Origin: Pomphorhynchus laevis
Lineage: Eukaryota; Acanthocephala; Palaeacanthocephala; Echinorhynchida; Pomphorhynchidae
Length of the DNA: 64,000 nt
NCBI GenBank assembly: GCA_012934845.2
Contig: WNNJ02003518.1
Location: 124,001-188,000 of the forward strand
Direction of reading: 5' to 3'
Shown here: one piece after another, positions 44,196 to 56,374 of the stretch
Layout of the letters: each line of letters begins with the position of its first letter
How positions within the stretch are numbered: position 1 is the first letter of the stretch
Notes under the pieces: model-generated
Database searches by the model: none
Told to the model about the DNA's origin: nothing
The model's input: only the letters and a program-made list of their open reading frames with translations
Made by a program: the position numbers and the translations under genes

Positions 44196-45032
44196 TTGTC
44201 TAGGCACGAAGCTATTTTCCTGCTACGAAACGCATTCAACATCCCACGATTAAATTATCTACTCAGGTGCGCACCATGTTTCCGAATCAATGTACGTGGG
44301 CAGTACGACGTAGTGCTTCGCCAGACTTTGCAGGACATCCTCAACTTGCCTAACGACGATTCTGCATGGCTCCTGTCTTCTCTACCGGTTAAGATTGGCG
44401 GATTGGGCATCTTAACATGCACGGACATGCCCATTCCTGCTTTCAGTTCCTCGGTTTCGGGATCCCAACAACTAGTATTTCAAATTCTGTTCGATGCCAG
44501 ATTATTAGACTGTGATTTCGGGGCAAGTGAAGACTTCGCCGATGCAGCTCTTGAGTGGTCCGCGTTTACCGTGTTGGTGTGTCCAGTGGTTAAAGAACAC
44601 GAAAAACATTGGACAGATCCTATTTATTCGGTCAAACAATCGGCTCTTATGAACTCAGCGACTACTACCGAGGCCCGCGCAAGGCTGCTAGCAGTGAGTA
44701 GCGCTCACGCTGGTGATTTCCTGAACGCCATTTCCGTTAGCTCAATATGCACTCGCCTGGATGACGCTAGCATCACAGTAGCCGTCGCAATCCGATTGGG
44801 AATCCGGTTTTGTGCTCCGTATCGGTGCATCTGCGGAAAGGAAGTTGATAACGTGTGGGCTCACTGGCTGGACTGTTGCCGATCAAAGTCTCGTCAGTCT
44901 CGTCATGCCTACGCTAGCAAGCTACTAAAGAAGGCATTGACGTCCGCTGGCTTCCCTTATCGTTTAGAGCCTACAGGAGTCTTCAGAGTTGACGGCAGAC
45001 GACCTGAGAGAGGAACTCTGATTCCCTGGTAG
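44196..45032 (+). pseudogene. REL-LINE C-terminal domain with knuckle and nuclease motif
   Basis: 278-residue frame with NIPRLNYLLRCAPCF (thumb), LPVKIGGLGI, C-x-C...H-x4-C (CICGKEVDNVWAHWLDC) and GRRPERGTLIPW at the end. The downstream DNA continues WDFTCVDT and IFIPVAVEST in a broken frame, then QRISVAVQRGN near 45315, the usual protein end. Confidence 0.8.
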
Positions 45033-45400
45033 TCAGGTTGACTGGTACTGTGGGACTTTACTTGTGTAGATACCATAGCACCCAGCAACCTTAGCAGTTC
45101 GGTATATAGCGCGGCTAGTGTGGCAAAGAACGCAGAAACTAAGAAAGTTCACGAATATGCTAACATTGACATCCGCCAATATATTTTCATACCAGTGGCA
45201 GTTGAAAGCACAAGAGCGATCGGGCCAGTATCTCTCACGTTCCTTCATGAACTCGGCACATGATCAATCCGCGCAACTTCCGAACTCCAAGCCCGTGCTT
45301 TCCTGTTCCAACGGATCAGCGTAGCCGTTCAGCGGGGAAATGCAGCATTCATAATGGAGAGCATGAGCGGTAAAGGCTCGTCAATGCTGCTACTGTGATG

Positions 45401-45738
45401 GGTAGTAGCGTGATATTTCCGTATCAACATCAGCTCGGCATGAAGTTATCAAGACAGCACGACATTTATAGAAATTGACTTTTATTTTATTGTATTTTTA
45501 ATATTATAAATTTAAAAAATGAATTTCGAAAAAATAATAATTATTTAAAATATATTAATTGTTTACAAATATAATCCGTTTTCACAATTTACAAAAGCCT
45601 TGGATAGTCAAGGTTATTTCTTCTAACACGAAATAATCGTAAAACATTTTTGAGTTTGACAACACGTTTATAACCAAACAAATGCATCCATCCGCTATCA
45701 TGACAAATCGTTTATTAATTGCATAATAATGAATTTCT
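45401..45738. other. Non-coding spacer between LINEs
   Basis: AT-rich; nothing recognised. Confidence 0.4.
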
Positions 45739-46316
45739 AAAATAAACAACTTAACCACTAAATAACTAAAAAAGAGAAGAATAAAAACAATAGTTTAAGA
45801 CACAACAAACAAAATCAAGACATTCAGTATTCACAATATTGTCACGGCCTCAGGTCCAACGGGGTCTGAGTCATCCATCCAATCCAACACGCCGCTCTCA
45901 GACTAAACCAACCGGGGTCTTTCACAACCCCCCCCCAAAGAATTCAATTGAGGCGGACTATGCTCGGTAATCGCGAGATGAGGAGCTTGAGAAACCTCAG
46001 TCTTTGCTCTGTGGGACGCTATTTGGAAAAAATACTAATTCCGAGATAGCTCAAGTACCCCAGAGGCGCACTTGGTTTTTCCCATTCAACGACAGTTGAT
46101 GAGCCCGTTTCAGAGCCTACCTAGCTATCTTCAGGAAACGTTAAGTCTATCCAAATCAGCTTTCGCCGACCAGTTCACCGTATCAGTGAACCCCAGGTAT
46201 TTTAATCGACTTGTGAAGGTAGGAAGAGGTTGATTAGTCAATATGGAAGATAAAGCTAAGAGTGTTAATCTCTTTAATATTTTCTTTGTTGCAAGGGCAC
46301 AATGAAAGACGAACAC

Positions 46317-46750
46317 CTACGATTTGGATGAATTGGCAATAAGATTGGATGGGGTCAGCTGGTATTTTAATGTTAAGCCCAAAACAACATTTTTGCACCT
46401 GCGTCCATAGAACAGGTATGTGCCATCATCAGCGTACACCACTAGATGTTGATCACGTTTAAATGCTTTGAATAGAACAAGGAAGGCAGAAAGATATAAG
46501 ACAGGAGAAAGTGGGGAGCCTTGAGGCACACCTGTAATTGGGTAGAACTGACGTGCATCAGGGTCGTCTTCCTAGAAAATCCACAAGGTATACAGCGATA
46601 TATCACCCTGTTAACAATTTTCGCAGGCAACACGAGGAATCTGAGAGAAGATATAACAAAGGGAATGGAAATGCGGTCAAATGCAGCAGAAAAGTCGAGA
46701 AAAACAGTCACAGCAAACTGATGGCTGTTATTCTGACAAAACTGGTGCAC
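46317..46750 (-). pseudogene. LINE reverse transcriptase core, copy C
   Basis: VFLDFSAAFDRISIPFVISS (motif A), MPQGSPLSPVLY (motif B) and LVVYADDGTYLFYG (motif C, YADD) lie in two overlapping frames. They match Jockey/R1/I-group RTs. Confidence 0.85.
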
Positions 46751-47639
46751 TTAACCAATTGCTGAATGAACCGAGCGACCTTTGACTAGACCATGAAAAC
46801 CTGGTGGGATTAAATTTAGCCTACTTAGATGGTCGCAAATTTTACGCGCAAGCGCTTTTTTATGAATGGATATGAGGGAGTTTTGAGTTTAAATGAATTG
46901 CAGATCCGTAAAACAAGTAATCAATCTCTTTTTAGTAAAAAAACTTGACGGCTGTTGCTGATGTCAGCAACATCTGACGGGAGACTAATAACATTGTGAT
47001 TGCGAACTTTTTCTCTAACTCTCTGTCAATAGCTGACAGAACCGAGTGGAGAGTGACGCGTCTGTTTTGGAGTTGCCCGGAAGTAGCCCTTAAGAGTTTA
47101 GGATATCTGGAACAGATTGATCTCTACTCCTGAAGTCACTTTAGGGCGGAATTGGTTGGGGAGATTCAGTGGCTTTGTAATTATCTAGGGATAGTGGATC
47201 CTCCAAAACTTTGACAATGCCTATGCTACCGATCCAACCCAAGGCTCAGTCCTTCCAGCAGACCAACTTTTTTTCTTGAATATCATCGAAAAGAAAGATT
47301 GATAAGGTTAAAGTAGCAATGTTCGTCTTATACCAACTAAGCTGGAATCTATATAGAACTCCAGTATTCATTCGAGAGGCCCTGTTTGGCGAAAACAGAG
47401 ACATTGGGAAGGTGTGACATTTAAGAGAGAACCTTGAGTTTTGTTGGAGTGGGATTGTAAATACGACCTTTATAGGTAGTAGAAAGAAATGCGGTAGCTT
47501 GCGATGAGAGGTAGAAATAAAATTCGGTCGAACTATCATTACTAATTCTGAGGAAGAGTTGGATAGCCGCCTAAAAGAAAGCCACTCTGTTGGGATCAAA
47601 GTTAAACCTCCTTCTAAGCAACGTATCTTCCTCCAGCCG

Positions 47640-47930
47640 CTAGCGTATTAGGTCATGAGAGATGATCAGCTGTTGGCGCGACTGCTCATTGCAGATGGGC
47701 TTTAACAACCACATCTTATGAAGCAGTAATATGTCGAGGATAGAATTAGTTGTTGAGCAATGAAAGGTGGAGGACGGTGGTTTATAAATAATATAGTCGT
47801 TCCTGGCTCTGCGGAGTGCTGCATTAATCCAACGACGAGTCCTGCCGTTTAAGTAACCGAGTAACATGTCGTAGCCACTACCCAAAATACGGCCCAGGAG
47901 CTCACGGTTTTTGTGAATTTCCCTTAGCAT
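47640..47930 (-). pseudogene. LINE endonuclease fragment, copy C
   Basis: 96 residues with IHKNRELLGRILGSGYDMLL and GRTRRWINAALRRARNDYII. It is the middle of an APE-type endonuclease, orthologous to 49146-49511 and 52250-52534. Confidence 0.75.
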
Positions 47931-49145
47931 AATATAGATATGGGCAATACTGATACGTTTACCGTTCGTACAAAGTGATATAGCTAAACAAGACAGGGCT
48001 AGAAGAGAAGTGTGGAATGATTATGTACAGAGTATAGTGGGTGGTTATGTGTAGTTATGTGAATCCCCTAGAAATAGGGGATTCTTGGGGCACACCCGTA
48101 ATAGGGTAGAAATGACGCGCATTAGGGTCATCTTCATAATAGAATCGCTTGGTGTACAACAGTATATCCACCCTGTTAACAATTCTCGCAAGCAACCCAA
48201 GGGACTTGAGAGAAGAGATAACAAAGAAAAACAACAAAGATTTCCTGACAAAACTGATGCACTTCACCTACAGCTGGATGGACCGAGCGAGCTTTGACAA
48301 ACCCATGAAAACCTGGATAGATCAAATTACGCCTACTTAAATGGTCGCGGATTCTACGCGCAAGCGCTTTTTCATATATCGAAACGAGGGAATTTTGATT
48401 CGAAATGGGCATCAGGTCTTTAGGACATGAGACCGGACTGTTCTTACTTAAAAATATTCGTCTACCAATGTTGATGCCGGTCACATCGGATGGGTGGCTA
48501 CTAGCATTGTGACGGCCACTTCTCTTCTTTGAGGGGCTGTCAAAATCTGACAGACACGAGAAGAGAGTGAAGCGACGGATTTGGAGGTGCCCGGAAGAGG
48601 CACCCAGGAGTTAAGGATATCTGTGACAGATAAATCCCTACTTCTGAAGTTACCCCAAGGCGGGATTGGTTGAGGTGATTGAGTGGCTCCATAGTTATGT
48701 AGGGAAAGTGACTCCTCCAAAACTTTATCAAGTCTTATATTACCAATCCAACCCAAAGCCCTATCCTTCCAACAAACAAACTTCTTCTTGAAAATCTTCC
48801 AAAAAGAAGACTGGGCTTGATTAAGGAAAGCAATGCTGGCTCTATCCTTGCCCAGTTGGAATCTATATCTGGCACTCCTATATTCTTATGAGAGAACTTG
48901 TCTGGCAGAAGCAGAGAGATAAGGAAGACGAAGCAAATATGCTAAGGTCTTGCGTTTTGTGGGAGTGGGACTGAAAATACGACCTTTATAGGTTGTCAAA
49001 AGCATCGTGATAGCTTGTGAAAATAGGTAGGAATTAAATATGGTTTGACCCTCATTTCCAATTCGGGGAAGCTTTGGATAGCTGCCTGAAAGAAAGCCAC
49101 GATGGTAGGATCAAAGTGGAATCTCCTTCTAAGCAGCGTATCCTA

Positions 49146-49796
49146 TTATATCCGCCAGCGAATCAAGTCATGAGAGGTGGAAAGATGCTGAGGCGACTGC
49201 TCTGTACAGAGAGGTTTAAAAAAATACCTCTCATGGATCAGTAATAAGTCGAGAAGTGAATTCGTTGATGTGCAATGAAAGGTAAGGGACGGTGGTTTGT
49301 GAATAAGATAACCGTTTCTAGCTTTGCGAAGTGCTGCGTTGATCCAACGACCAGTTCTGTCGTTGAAGTCACCAAGTACCATGACATAGCCGCAATCAAA
49401 AATCCAATCCAGGTGGTCACGGTTCTTGTGAATCTTTCCTGGACGGATGTAGACATTGGCTAGACTGAGGCGTTTACCGTTCTTATTGAGTGAAACTACT
49501 AAACAAGACATGGCTGGACATGAATAGTTTAATAGGAGGGAGGACCTTAAAGATCACTTAACTAATGTCAAGAGTCCTTGAGAAGAAGAGGAGTGAGGTG
49601 GGGTTATGTACGGAGTATAGTGGGAACAAATGTGCTTTGGAATAAATCGAGTAATGTCCTGGGGGAGACGGATAGACCTCGTCTCCTGAAGGGCTATAAC
49701 ATCTGCATCTCTACCAGATAGAAGTCTAAGGGCAGAAGCTCCTCCCGAATTCCACTGAAGAATATTCAGTATAAAAGGCTCACGAGTACTCTGCAT
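49146..49796 (-). pseudogene. LINE ORF2 endonuclease, copy A
   Basis: Frames 49554-49796 (ILQWNSGGA, VIALQETRSIRL) and 49146-49511 (LANVYIRPGKI, MVLGDFNDRTGRWI, NSLLDLLLI, TSHDLIRW). These are the N, E-T, GDFN, D-L and SDH-type motifs of APE endonucleases; SHD stands where SDH is usual. The enzyme nicks target DNA to prime copying. One break lies between the frames. Confidence 0.82.
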
Positions 49797-50202
49797 TGTG
49801 TTAGGTTAGCTGTATGGAATTGCCTCATCCCTAGAAGGAGCTAGGGGTAGAAGGGTTGCCCCCTCCACCACTAGAACCATCCAGAGTGGGTATTTGCCTA
49901 CGGGCGTTATCTTCATTTTTCTTGGAGGCCTTTTTACCCTTTAGTAGCTTTCCAATCTTTATGAGGAGACGGCGAGAGCCGACGCCCCCCTTTTCTTGGA
50001 TTCTGAAATAGTTTACTTGGGTAATTGCGGGGTGTCATAGAAGGCCACGTCCATGGCCGACACTAGGTCTTCCATTCGTTTTACGGCCGCGTTAATCCTG
50101 ATATCAGTAATTTTCAGAAGTTCCTCGTCAGATAGTCTAGCAACATTTGAAAAGGAAGGGTTCTAATTTTCGGAAGCCGGTCTAATGTTGGTCTTAAACG
50201 CA

Positions 50203-50855
50203 TCATTGTACGCTTTGAATTTTGTGCATTTTCGTGACCATGCGGGGTGGGGGCCCTGCAATTAGAGTCCAATGGGGAGAAGTGCACCTTACCCCGGACT
50301 CAATGTTATGTCCACATTCACAAACCCCACAGATATTTGGCTCGGAGCAGCTTGAAGCCCAGTGCCCCCAAGCAAGACACCTATTACAATGTGGGTATGT
50401 GTACCTTTCAACTGCAACCATTTTGAACTTCAGATTAATCCCATGAAAGGGGTTGAGACAGGACTTCGAGAGAATCTCAGCCCGATTCTTAGAGGCTGAT
50501 CCAAAACCAATCGGTAATGGGTGACCGCTTTTTCCGATTAGCGGTCGTACGGAATCGAGCTTGTACCTAGATTTGAGCTCCACGATGTCGTCACCATCAA
50601 GGTGCGTAGGCAAATTGATATTATAACTGTTGCCATTATAGGCTTTACGGTGATTGTACCTAGATTCGTTAAATTTTCATTGAAAAAGGCTACGTAAGCC
50701 TCCAGTAAATCACTCGTAGTGAAAGATATCTCGATCTTTGTTTCGAAGAATTTTACTTTGTTAAATAAGATTCTATTTAGGTATTTCTCTGAAAAATTCT
50801 TTAGAAAAATGTTGAAAAGGTTGTTTTTCGCTTGCAGGGCTTTGAGTGAGATCAC
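50203..50855 (-). pseudogene. LINE ORF1 with zinc knuckles, copy A
   Basis: Frame 50538-50855 (N-terminal part) is followed in another frame by 50203-50613, which has ERYTYPHCNRCLAWGHWASS with CSEPNICGVCECGH. These Cys/His knuckles are typical of nucleic-acid-binding LINE ORF1 proteins. The rest of the array is degraded compared with 21738-22260. Confidence 0.75.
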
Positions 50856-51079
50856 TACTAAATGGATTAACTTAGGGATATGGGGAGTACCCCCTCACCC
50901 AGAGATTTTCAGAAACGTTACTTACCTTGTCAGAAGACGACAGAGTAGTTTTATCTCTGTTCTGCTCTGTTTTTCCATCCATTTTCCAGCATAAAGTTCC
51001 AATCTTTTGAAAGCTCCGACATTTGCATTTTTGCGAACTCACAGCTATAACTGGTCTACTAAATACATACTAATAAATA

Positions 51080-52862
51080 AATAATGGTTTTCTTAAATAC
51101 AAGATAAATAAGTCATCATAACAATCAACAAGACAAGTCAACAAAACAGTCAAAAACTCAAACAATCGTCTTCATTGACTATCAACCGTCTTTCTTCTTC
51201 TACGGCCTCAGTTCCAGGGGCATCTGAGCCCATCAACCGATCCAACACGCCGCCCTCCGACTGAACCACCCGGGGTCTTTCACCACCCCAAAGAGTCCAA
51301 TTGAGGCGGACTATGCTCGGTAATTGCGAGACGAGGAGCTTAAGAAACCTTAGTATTTGCTATGTGGGACGTTCTCTGGAAAAGAAGAGTAATCCCGAGC
51401 GGATTGTACCCGCAAGCGCTTTTTTGTAAATCGACACGAGGGTATTTTGAATCGAAATGGGTCGCAGATCTTTAGGGCATGAGCAGGATTTTTTCTTAGG
51501 AATAAAAACACGCTTACTAATATGGATGCCCGCTACATCGGATGGGGAAGCTAAAAGCATTGTGACGGCCACCTCTCTTCTTTGATCGGCTGTCAAAATC
51601 TGACAGACACGAGAAGAGAGTAAAGCGACGGATTTGGAGGAGTCCCGGAATGGACCCCAGGAGTTAATGAAAACCGTAACAGATAGATCCCTACTTCTGA
51701 AGTTACCACAAGGCGAGATTTGTTGAGTGGCTCCATAGTTGTAAAGGGCTAAAGACTCCTCCAAAACTTTATCAAGGCCTACATTCACTATCCAACCCAA
51801 TGCTCTATCCTTCCAACAAACAAGCTTCTCCTTCTTGAAAATCTTCCAAAAGATAAGGCGAGAAATGCTCGCCTTATCCCCACTCAGCTGGAACCTATAT
51901 CTAGTGATCCAGTATTCATTCGAGAGGGCTTGCCTGGCGAAAACAGGGAGATTAGGGAGGTTATGCAATTTCGCTAGTACCTTGAGTTTCGTCGGAATGG
52001 GATTGTATATACGACCTTTATAGGTAGTCGATAAAATCGCGGTAGCTTGCGAAAAGAGGTAGGTATTAAATTCGGTCAGACTCTCATTTCCTATCATGGA
52101 AAAGAGTTGGATAGCTGCTTGAAAGAAGGCCACTCTGATCGGATCAAAGTGAAACCTTCTTCGCAGCAACGTATCTTCCTCAATTCTCTAACGAATCAGA
52201 TCATGAAAGGTGGACAATTGTTGGCGCGAATGCTTTGTGCGAAGGGGTTTTAACAACCACGTCGATATAAGCAGTAAAATGTCGAATATAGAATTCGTTG
52301 ATGTGCAATGAAAGGTGGTTTGTGAATAAGATAACCGTTTCTAGCTCTGCGAAGTGCTGCATTGATCCAACGACCAGTTCTGTCGTTGAAGTCACCAAGT
52401 ACCATGACATAGCCGCAATCAAAAATCCAATCCAGGTGGTCACGGTTCTTGTGAATCTTTCCTGGACGGATGTAGACATTGGCTAGACTGAGGCGTTTAC
52501 CGTTCTTATTGAGTGAAACTACTAAACAAGACATGGCTGAACATGAATAGTTTAATAGGAGGTAGGACCTTAAAGATCACTTAACTAATGTCAAGAGTCC
52601 TTGAGAAGAAGAGAAATGAGGTGGGGTTATGTACGGAGTATAGTGGGAACAAATGTGCTTTGGAATAAATCGAGTAATGTCCTGGGGGAGACGGATATAC
52701 CTCGTCTCCTGAAGGACTATAACATATGAATATCTACCGGATAGAAGTCTAAGGGCAGAAGCACCTCCCGAATTCCACTGAAGGATATTCAGTGAAAATG
52801 GCTCACGAGTACTCTGCATTGTGATGGATTAGTTGGATGGGGGGATTGCTTAGGGCAAAGAC
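51080..52862 (-). mobile_element. Jockey/R1-like LINE, copy B (internally shortened)
   Basis: Minus strand: 3' tail at 51080-51400, linker to RT frame 51360-52169 (EKLVCWKDRALGWIVN and QICQILTA-like stretch), endonuclease 52250-52534 and 52577-52819 (NILQWNSGGASALRLL). Most of the RT core is missing: the frame passes from KALAGTIRSG directly into the 3' region. The endonuclease is almost identical to copy A. Confidence 0.8.
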
Positions 52863-53100
52863 TAACGTTTTTCAAGCTCCTCATCTCAGATTACCGAGCA
52901 TAGTCCTTCTCGATTAGATTCTTCGTGATGTGATAGACCCCGGATTGTTTAATCGGAAAGCAGCGTGTTGGATGGACTGGAGGGGTCAGATCCCGTTGAA
53001 CCTGATGGCGTAGAATAAAAAGATGATTGGAATGATGAACGATTTGATTATTTTTATCGCTCCTGTATGTTTTTAACACGTTTTTTATCAATTATAAGTT
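52863..53100 (+). mobile_element. Inverted LINE 3'-tail fragment
   Basis: AGCTCCTCATCTCAGATTAC and CGAGCATAGTCC, then CAGCGTGTTGGATGGACTGG, are the reverse complement of the tail motifs at 45740-46140. It lies head to head with copy B's 5' end. Confidence 0.7.
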
Positions 53101-53340
53101 TTGTTTAAGAAAATCCTTATTATTATAAAATACGATAGAACTTCGCCAGATCTTTAAACATTTAAAAGTAAGTGTATCACAATTTTTAAAGATATTTAAG
53201 TGTGCAAGTGTTTAAGATAAAATTTGAAAAAAATTGAGTGTTTAAGACTCAAATTTTAAGTGTTTAATTTAAAGTGTCAAGTAACACTCAAATTTTAATT
53301 TTAAGTTTTTAACAACAATTTTTAAGTGTTTATTGCTAAT
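53101..53340. repeat. TTTAAGTGT-rich degenerate tandem repeat
   Basis: Irregular repeats of AAGTGTTTAA / CAAATTTTAAGTG. Possibly the 5' leader of a LINE like those nearby. Confidence 0.5.
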
Positions 53341-54175
53341 TCAAGTGTAGTGAACATGTCGGTGATTCAAATCAGTAAAAAATCATGGAAAAGAAAGTTG
53401 TAAAAGAAGCTTTTGAACAAGTTGGCTTGCAACAAAGCTTGGATTAAGTCAAATATGGTTTAAATTCTAACAATAATGGTCTCGATCTGTCATAATTAAA
53501 AAATTGAACAATTAATTGCTGATACTATTAATTGCTGTACTCCATTAAAACTTGATGATTATTCCATTGTCTCGTAATACACTTCATTAAAAATACCCCA
53601 ACAATTATTTACAACCCTGCGAGGAAATTCTTGGGAGTATTCCGATCTCCATCACAACGCGGGAGTTAGCCAAGCTCTATATTAGTTATCTTAACATAGT
53701 TTATCAGAGTTTGACTCTGTAATATATAAACCAATTACAGCGACAGCAAAAATCATTAACATTGAACCGTATCTGGACGATAAAGACAAATCCGATTTGG
53801 AAATATCCTTTGATCTTATCAACCTTCGTTTCATAACCTCTAAGAATTAAGCAACGTTATCAATAGTGTTTGCCATGACGACTATTAATAATGCACTTCT
53901 GTTGTTGGAGTGGGAGAAATTTAACATTCAAAGTGGTTGGAGCGAATGAATTCACGTATTCCCACTGTCAAAAATGTCACAAATGGGGCACTAGGTATCT
54001 ATGCGCACTTATCGTCAATCGTTCTCATACTGTACAAATATGCAATCACGCTATATATTTACAATATTGATGGAACTTGCCCACATTTTAAAACTTCAAC
54101 ATGCAGTAATTGGGGTAAATACCTTCATTTACGATAAGATGCAAGCTCTTTAAGGAATACTGTTGATATATAAAC
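53341..54175 (+). pseudogene. LINE ORF1 relic (plus strand)
   Basis: Heavily decayed ORF1. A short stretch resembling HKWGHWVS near 53965 is a knuckle remnant and YDKMQALKEYC near 54131 matches the region after the knuckles. There are many breaks, but the order resembles the ORF1 at 21738-22260. Confidence 0.5.
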
Positions 54176-54352
54176 TTGTTGTTATTTTACCAACTTCTTG
54201 ACACTATTTTAGATTTGTGAATAAAAGCTTATCTTATCGGTTTCTGTCTCAATTTTATTCACAAATTGTTGACTTATGGACGCTCTCTTCAAACCCGACA
54301 TTTCGAAACTGACGCCTGACTCAATCGATGTAGAGCGGGATTGGAGACATTT

Positions 54353-54760
54353 GCAATATCGTTTCAAAGTTTTCTGTAGTCGCATGAAAGTGGATAGCGA
54401 TCAAGAAAAGCCCGATCTACAAAAGATTTCAGTATCCTCACTATTATTCGATAAAATCTATGAATGCACTACATTCGAGGCTATCAACAAAGCGCTTGAG
54501 GATACATTTGTCAAAACAGTCAATGATGTATATAGGCGCCATCTACTCTGTACTCTCAACCAAACAGCTGTAGATGGCACCTGTATACAGCATTGAATGT
54601 TTTGACAAATGTATTTTTAAGCGCTTGGCTGGCAGCCTCGAATGTAGTGCATTCATAGATTTTATCGAATAATAGTGGGGATACGGAAATCTTCAGTAGA
54701 TCGAGCTTTTCTTGATCGGTATCCACTTTCATGCGACTACAGAAAAAGTTGAAACGATAC
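54353..54760. repeat. ~195-bp inverted duplication within gag
   Basis: 54353-54546 and 54570-54760 are near-exact reverse complements around a 23-bp loop. Both contain the TGTAGTCGCATGAAAGTGGA sequence or its complement. Confidence 0.85.
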
Positions 54761-55866
54761 TGATCTCTGTGACATTCTAGTGTGCGACATATTCATTACA
54801 GGTGTGCAATCTAAAGAAATTCGGCGGTATATACTCGAAACAGACGGGATCGACAAGGAAAAGATTTTCCAAATCGCCCGAATCATATAGTCAGCCAAGT
54901 GCAAGTGACCGCCTACCAACACCAACCTGAATGTCAAGTAAATGCGGTTTCGAAAAGGTGCGACGCTGCTCGTGCCGATTCAGAAAGGTCTGAAGAGGAC
55001 GTCTTAGCGGCTATCCGCCCTAAATAAAAAATTAGTGTTTTTTTTTTCGGCAGAGGCAGAAGAAATGAGCGTTACAATTGCCCTGTCCGTAATGCTGAAT
55101 GTACGTATTGCAATAAGCGGGAGCACTACGCGAAGGTTGGCCAATACAATCTGCGTCGACAATCAAGTTCGAAATATTCATATCGTAATACTTACTCCGA
55201 TTCTTTTAATGTCGAGTTCTCTAATTGCGCACACATCCTCAACGCATGCAACATACCACTGCACTCAAAGTTGAATAGCCTCGTGATCGATGTGTCTGCA
55301 AGCAGACATACGATAAAGGCGTTACTAGATACAGGCAGCTCTTCTAACTTCATTGACCTGCTACAGTACGAAAACTGTCACTGAATACCGAAGCCTGCTT
55401 AGTAAAAGTGTCTATGGCCAATTCGGCTCACAGTTCAGTCTGCAATAAGAGATGTTTTGGCACAATCTTATACAGTGGTAAAGAGTACGATGATATACTG
55501 TTCGTCGTGATTCTAAAACTCTGCTGTCCAATCATTATCGGCCATCCTTTCATAAATCTTCATTCCGGAATATCAATTAAACTGTCGAGTTATGCCAGCA
55601 AGCAACAACTTATTATTGGACAATTATCGTGCATTGATCTACCTGCTCCCTATTTATTTCCGGATGACCATAAGAGTTGGACGCCTATCGCTACTCCTTC
55701 TTGCCGTCATACCCGAGAAGACGACCGTTTTATCGATTCCGAAATCAAACGATTGCTCGATGATAAGATAATTGAACCTCGTCGTTCTGCCTAGCGTGCA
55801 CGAGTATCAGTCGTACACAAAGATGGTAAACAACGCCTTGTCGTCGACTACTCACAAACAGTAAAT

Positions 55867-56316
55867 ATGCTTACAGTCCTTGATGCTTACCCTGTCCCGA
55901 ACATCGATGACCTCATAAATAAGATATCTACCAACAAAGTCTTCAGTACCTTCGACCTTAAAAATGCGTATCACCAAATACCAATCAAAAACTATGAAAA
56001 ATATTTGACTGTATTTGAAGCTAATGGACAATTGGTCCAGTTCCGAAGAGTTCCTTTCGACTTGACGAATGCTATCGCAATTTTCCAGAGAATAATAAAC
56101 GATATTATTGTCAGAGAAGAGCGACAAAATACGTACGCATACTCGGATGATATCATTGTATGTGGAGAAACTCAACTGCAGCATGATCAAAACATCGAAA
56201 GATTTAATGCAGCTGCATCCAAATACAACATTACTCTCAACGAGGATATGTGCATGCTCAACAAGACAATAATCAATATCCTGGGATATCAAATCGGAAA
56301 TGGGACTAAACACTAA
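55867..56316 (+). pseudogene. Ty3/gypsy reverse transcriptase region
   Basis: 149-residue frame with YPVPNIDDLINKIS, FSTFDLKNAYHQIPI, FRRVPFDLTNA and YAYSDDIIVCGE. These are Ty3/gypsy RT motifs in order. Confidence 0.85.
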
Positions 56317-56374
56317 ACGACCAGACCCGACGCGCGTAAATACATTACATGACTTAAAATTCCCCTGCAATCTA

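Larger units (their letters stand above)
42330..45400 (+). mobile_element. LINE with restriction-like endonuclease (R2/NeSL-group type), near full length
   Basis: A GC-richer plus-strand element encoding one protein of about 950 residues, split over several frames. It has an N-terminal zinc-finger-like CGVCFRQLQITSGCLLRKHG (42501), an RT with VKLDFHNAFNSVDRG (motif A, 43660), GIQQGDPLGPALFALAVDD (motif B, 43822) and IWYLDDCTLG (motif C, 43910), a CICGKEVDNVWAHWLDC knuckle (44828), and an RRPERGTLIPW restriction-like nuclease motif (44998) followed by WDFTCVDT. The frame breaks at least four times (near 42.82, 43.31, 43.73 and 44.05 kb) and again near 45.03 kb. Early-branching LINEs with one ORF and a C-terminal REL have this plan; the exact clade is uncertain. 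Confidence 0.8.
45740..48052 (-). mobile_element. Jockey/R1-like LINE, copy C (truncated, 3' end present)
   Basis: Minus strand. The 3' untranslated region has AATCCAACACGCCGCT and GGACTATGCTCGGTAAT (RT-distal, 45740-46130). RT frames 46131-46316, 46317-46529 (MPQGSPLSPVLYLSAFL and VVYADDGTYLF) and 46442-46750 (VTVFLDFSAAFDRI) follow, then a linker at 47246-47599 and an endonuclease part at 47640-47930 (WINAALRRARNDYI). Its 5' part stops at about 48052, where a second copy begins. Several frame breaks. Confidence 0.8.
48053..51000 (-). mobile_element. Jockey/R1-like LINE, copy A (5' end and ORF1 present, RT cut)
   Basis: Minus strand, 5' to 3': ORF1 frames 50538-50855 and 50203-50613 (knuckles), ORF2 start 49796-49554 (NILQWNSGGASALRLL), endonuclease 49146-49511, linker and RT start 48481-48756 and 48176-48484. 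It ends inside the RT at about 48060, where copy C's endonuclease begins. ORF1 and ORF2 are separate, as in Jockey/R1-type elements. Confidence 0.8.

Noticed and set aside
55852-56370. Minus-strand 172-codon frame
   Set aside because: Antisense to the Ty3/gypsy RT, which has clear motifs on the plus strand.
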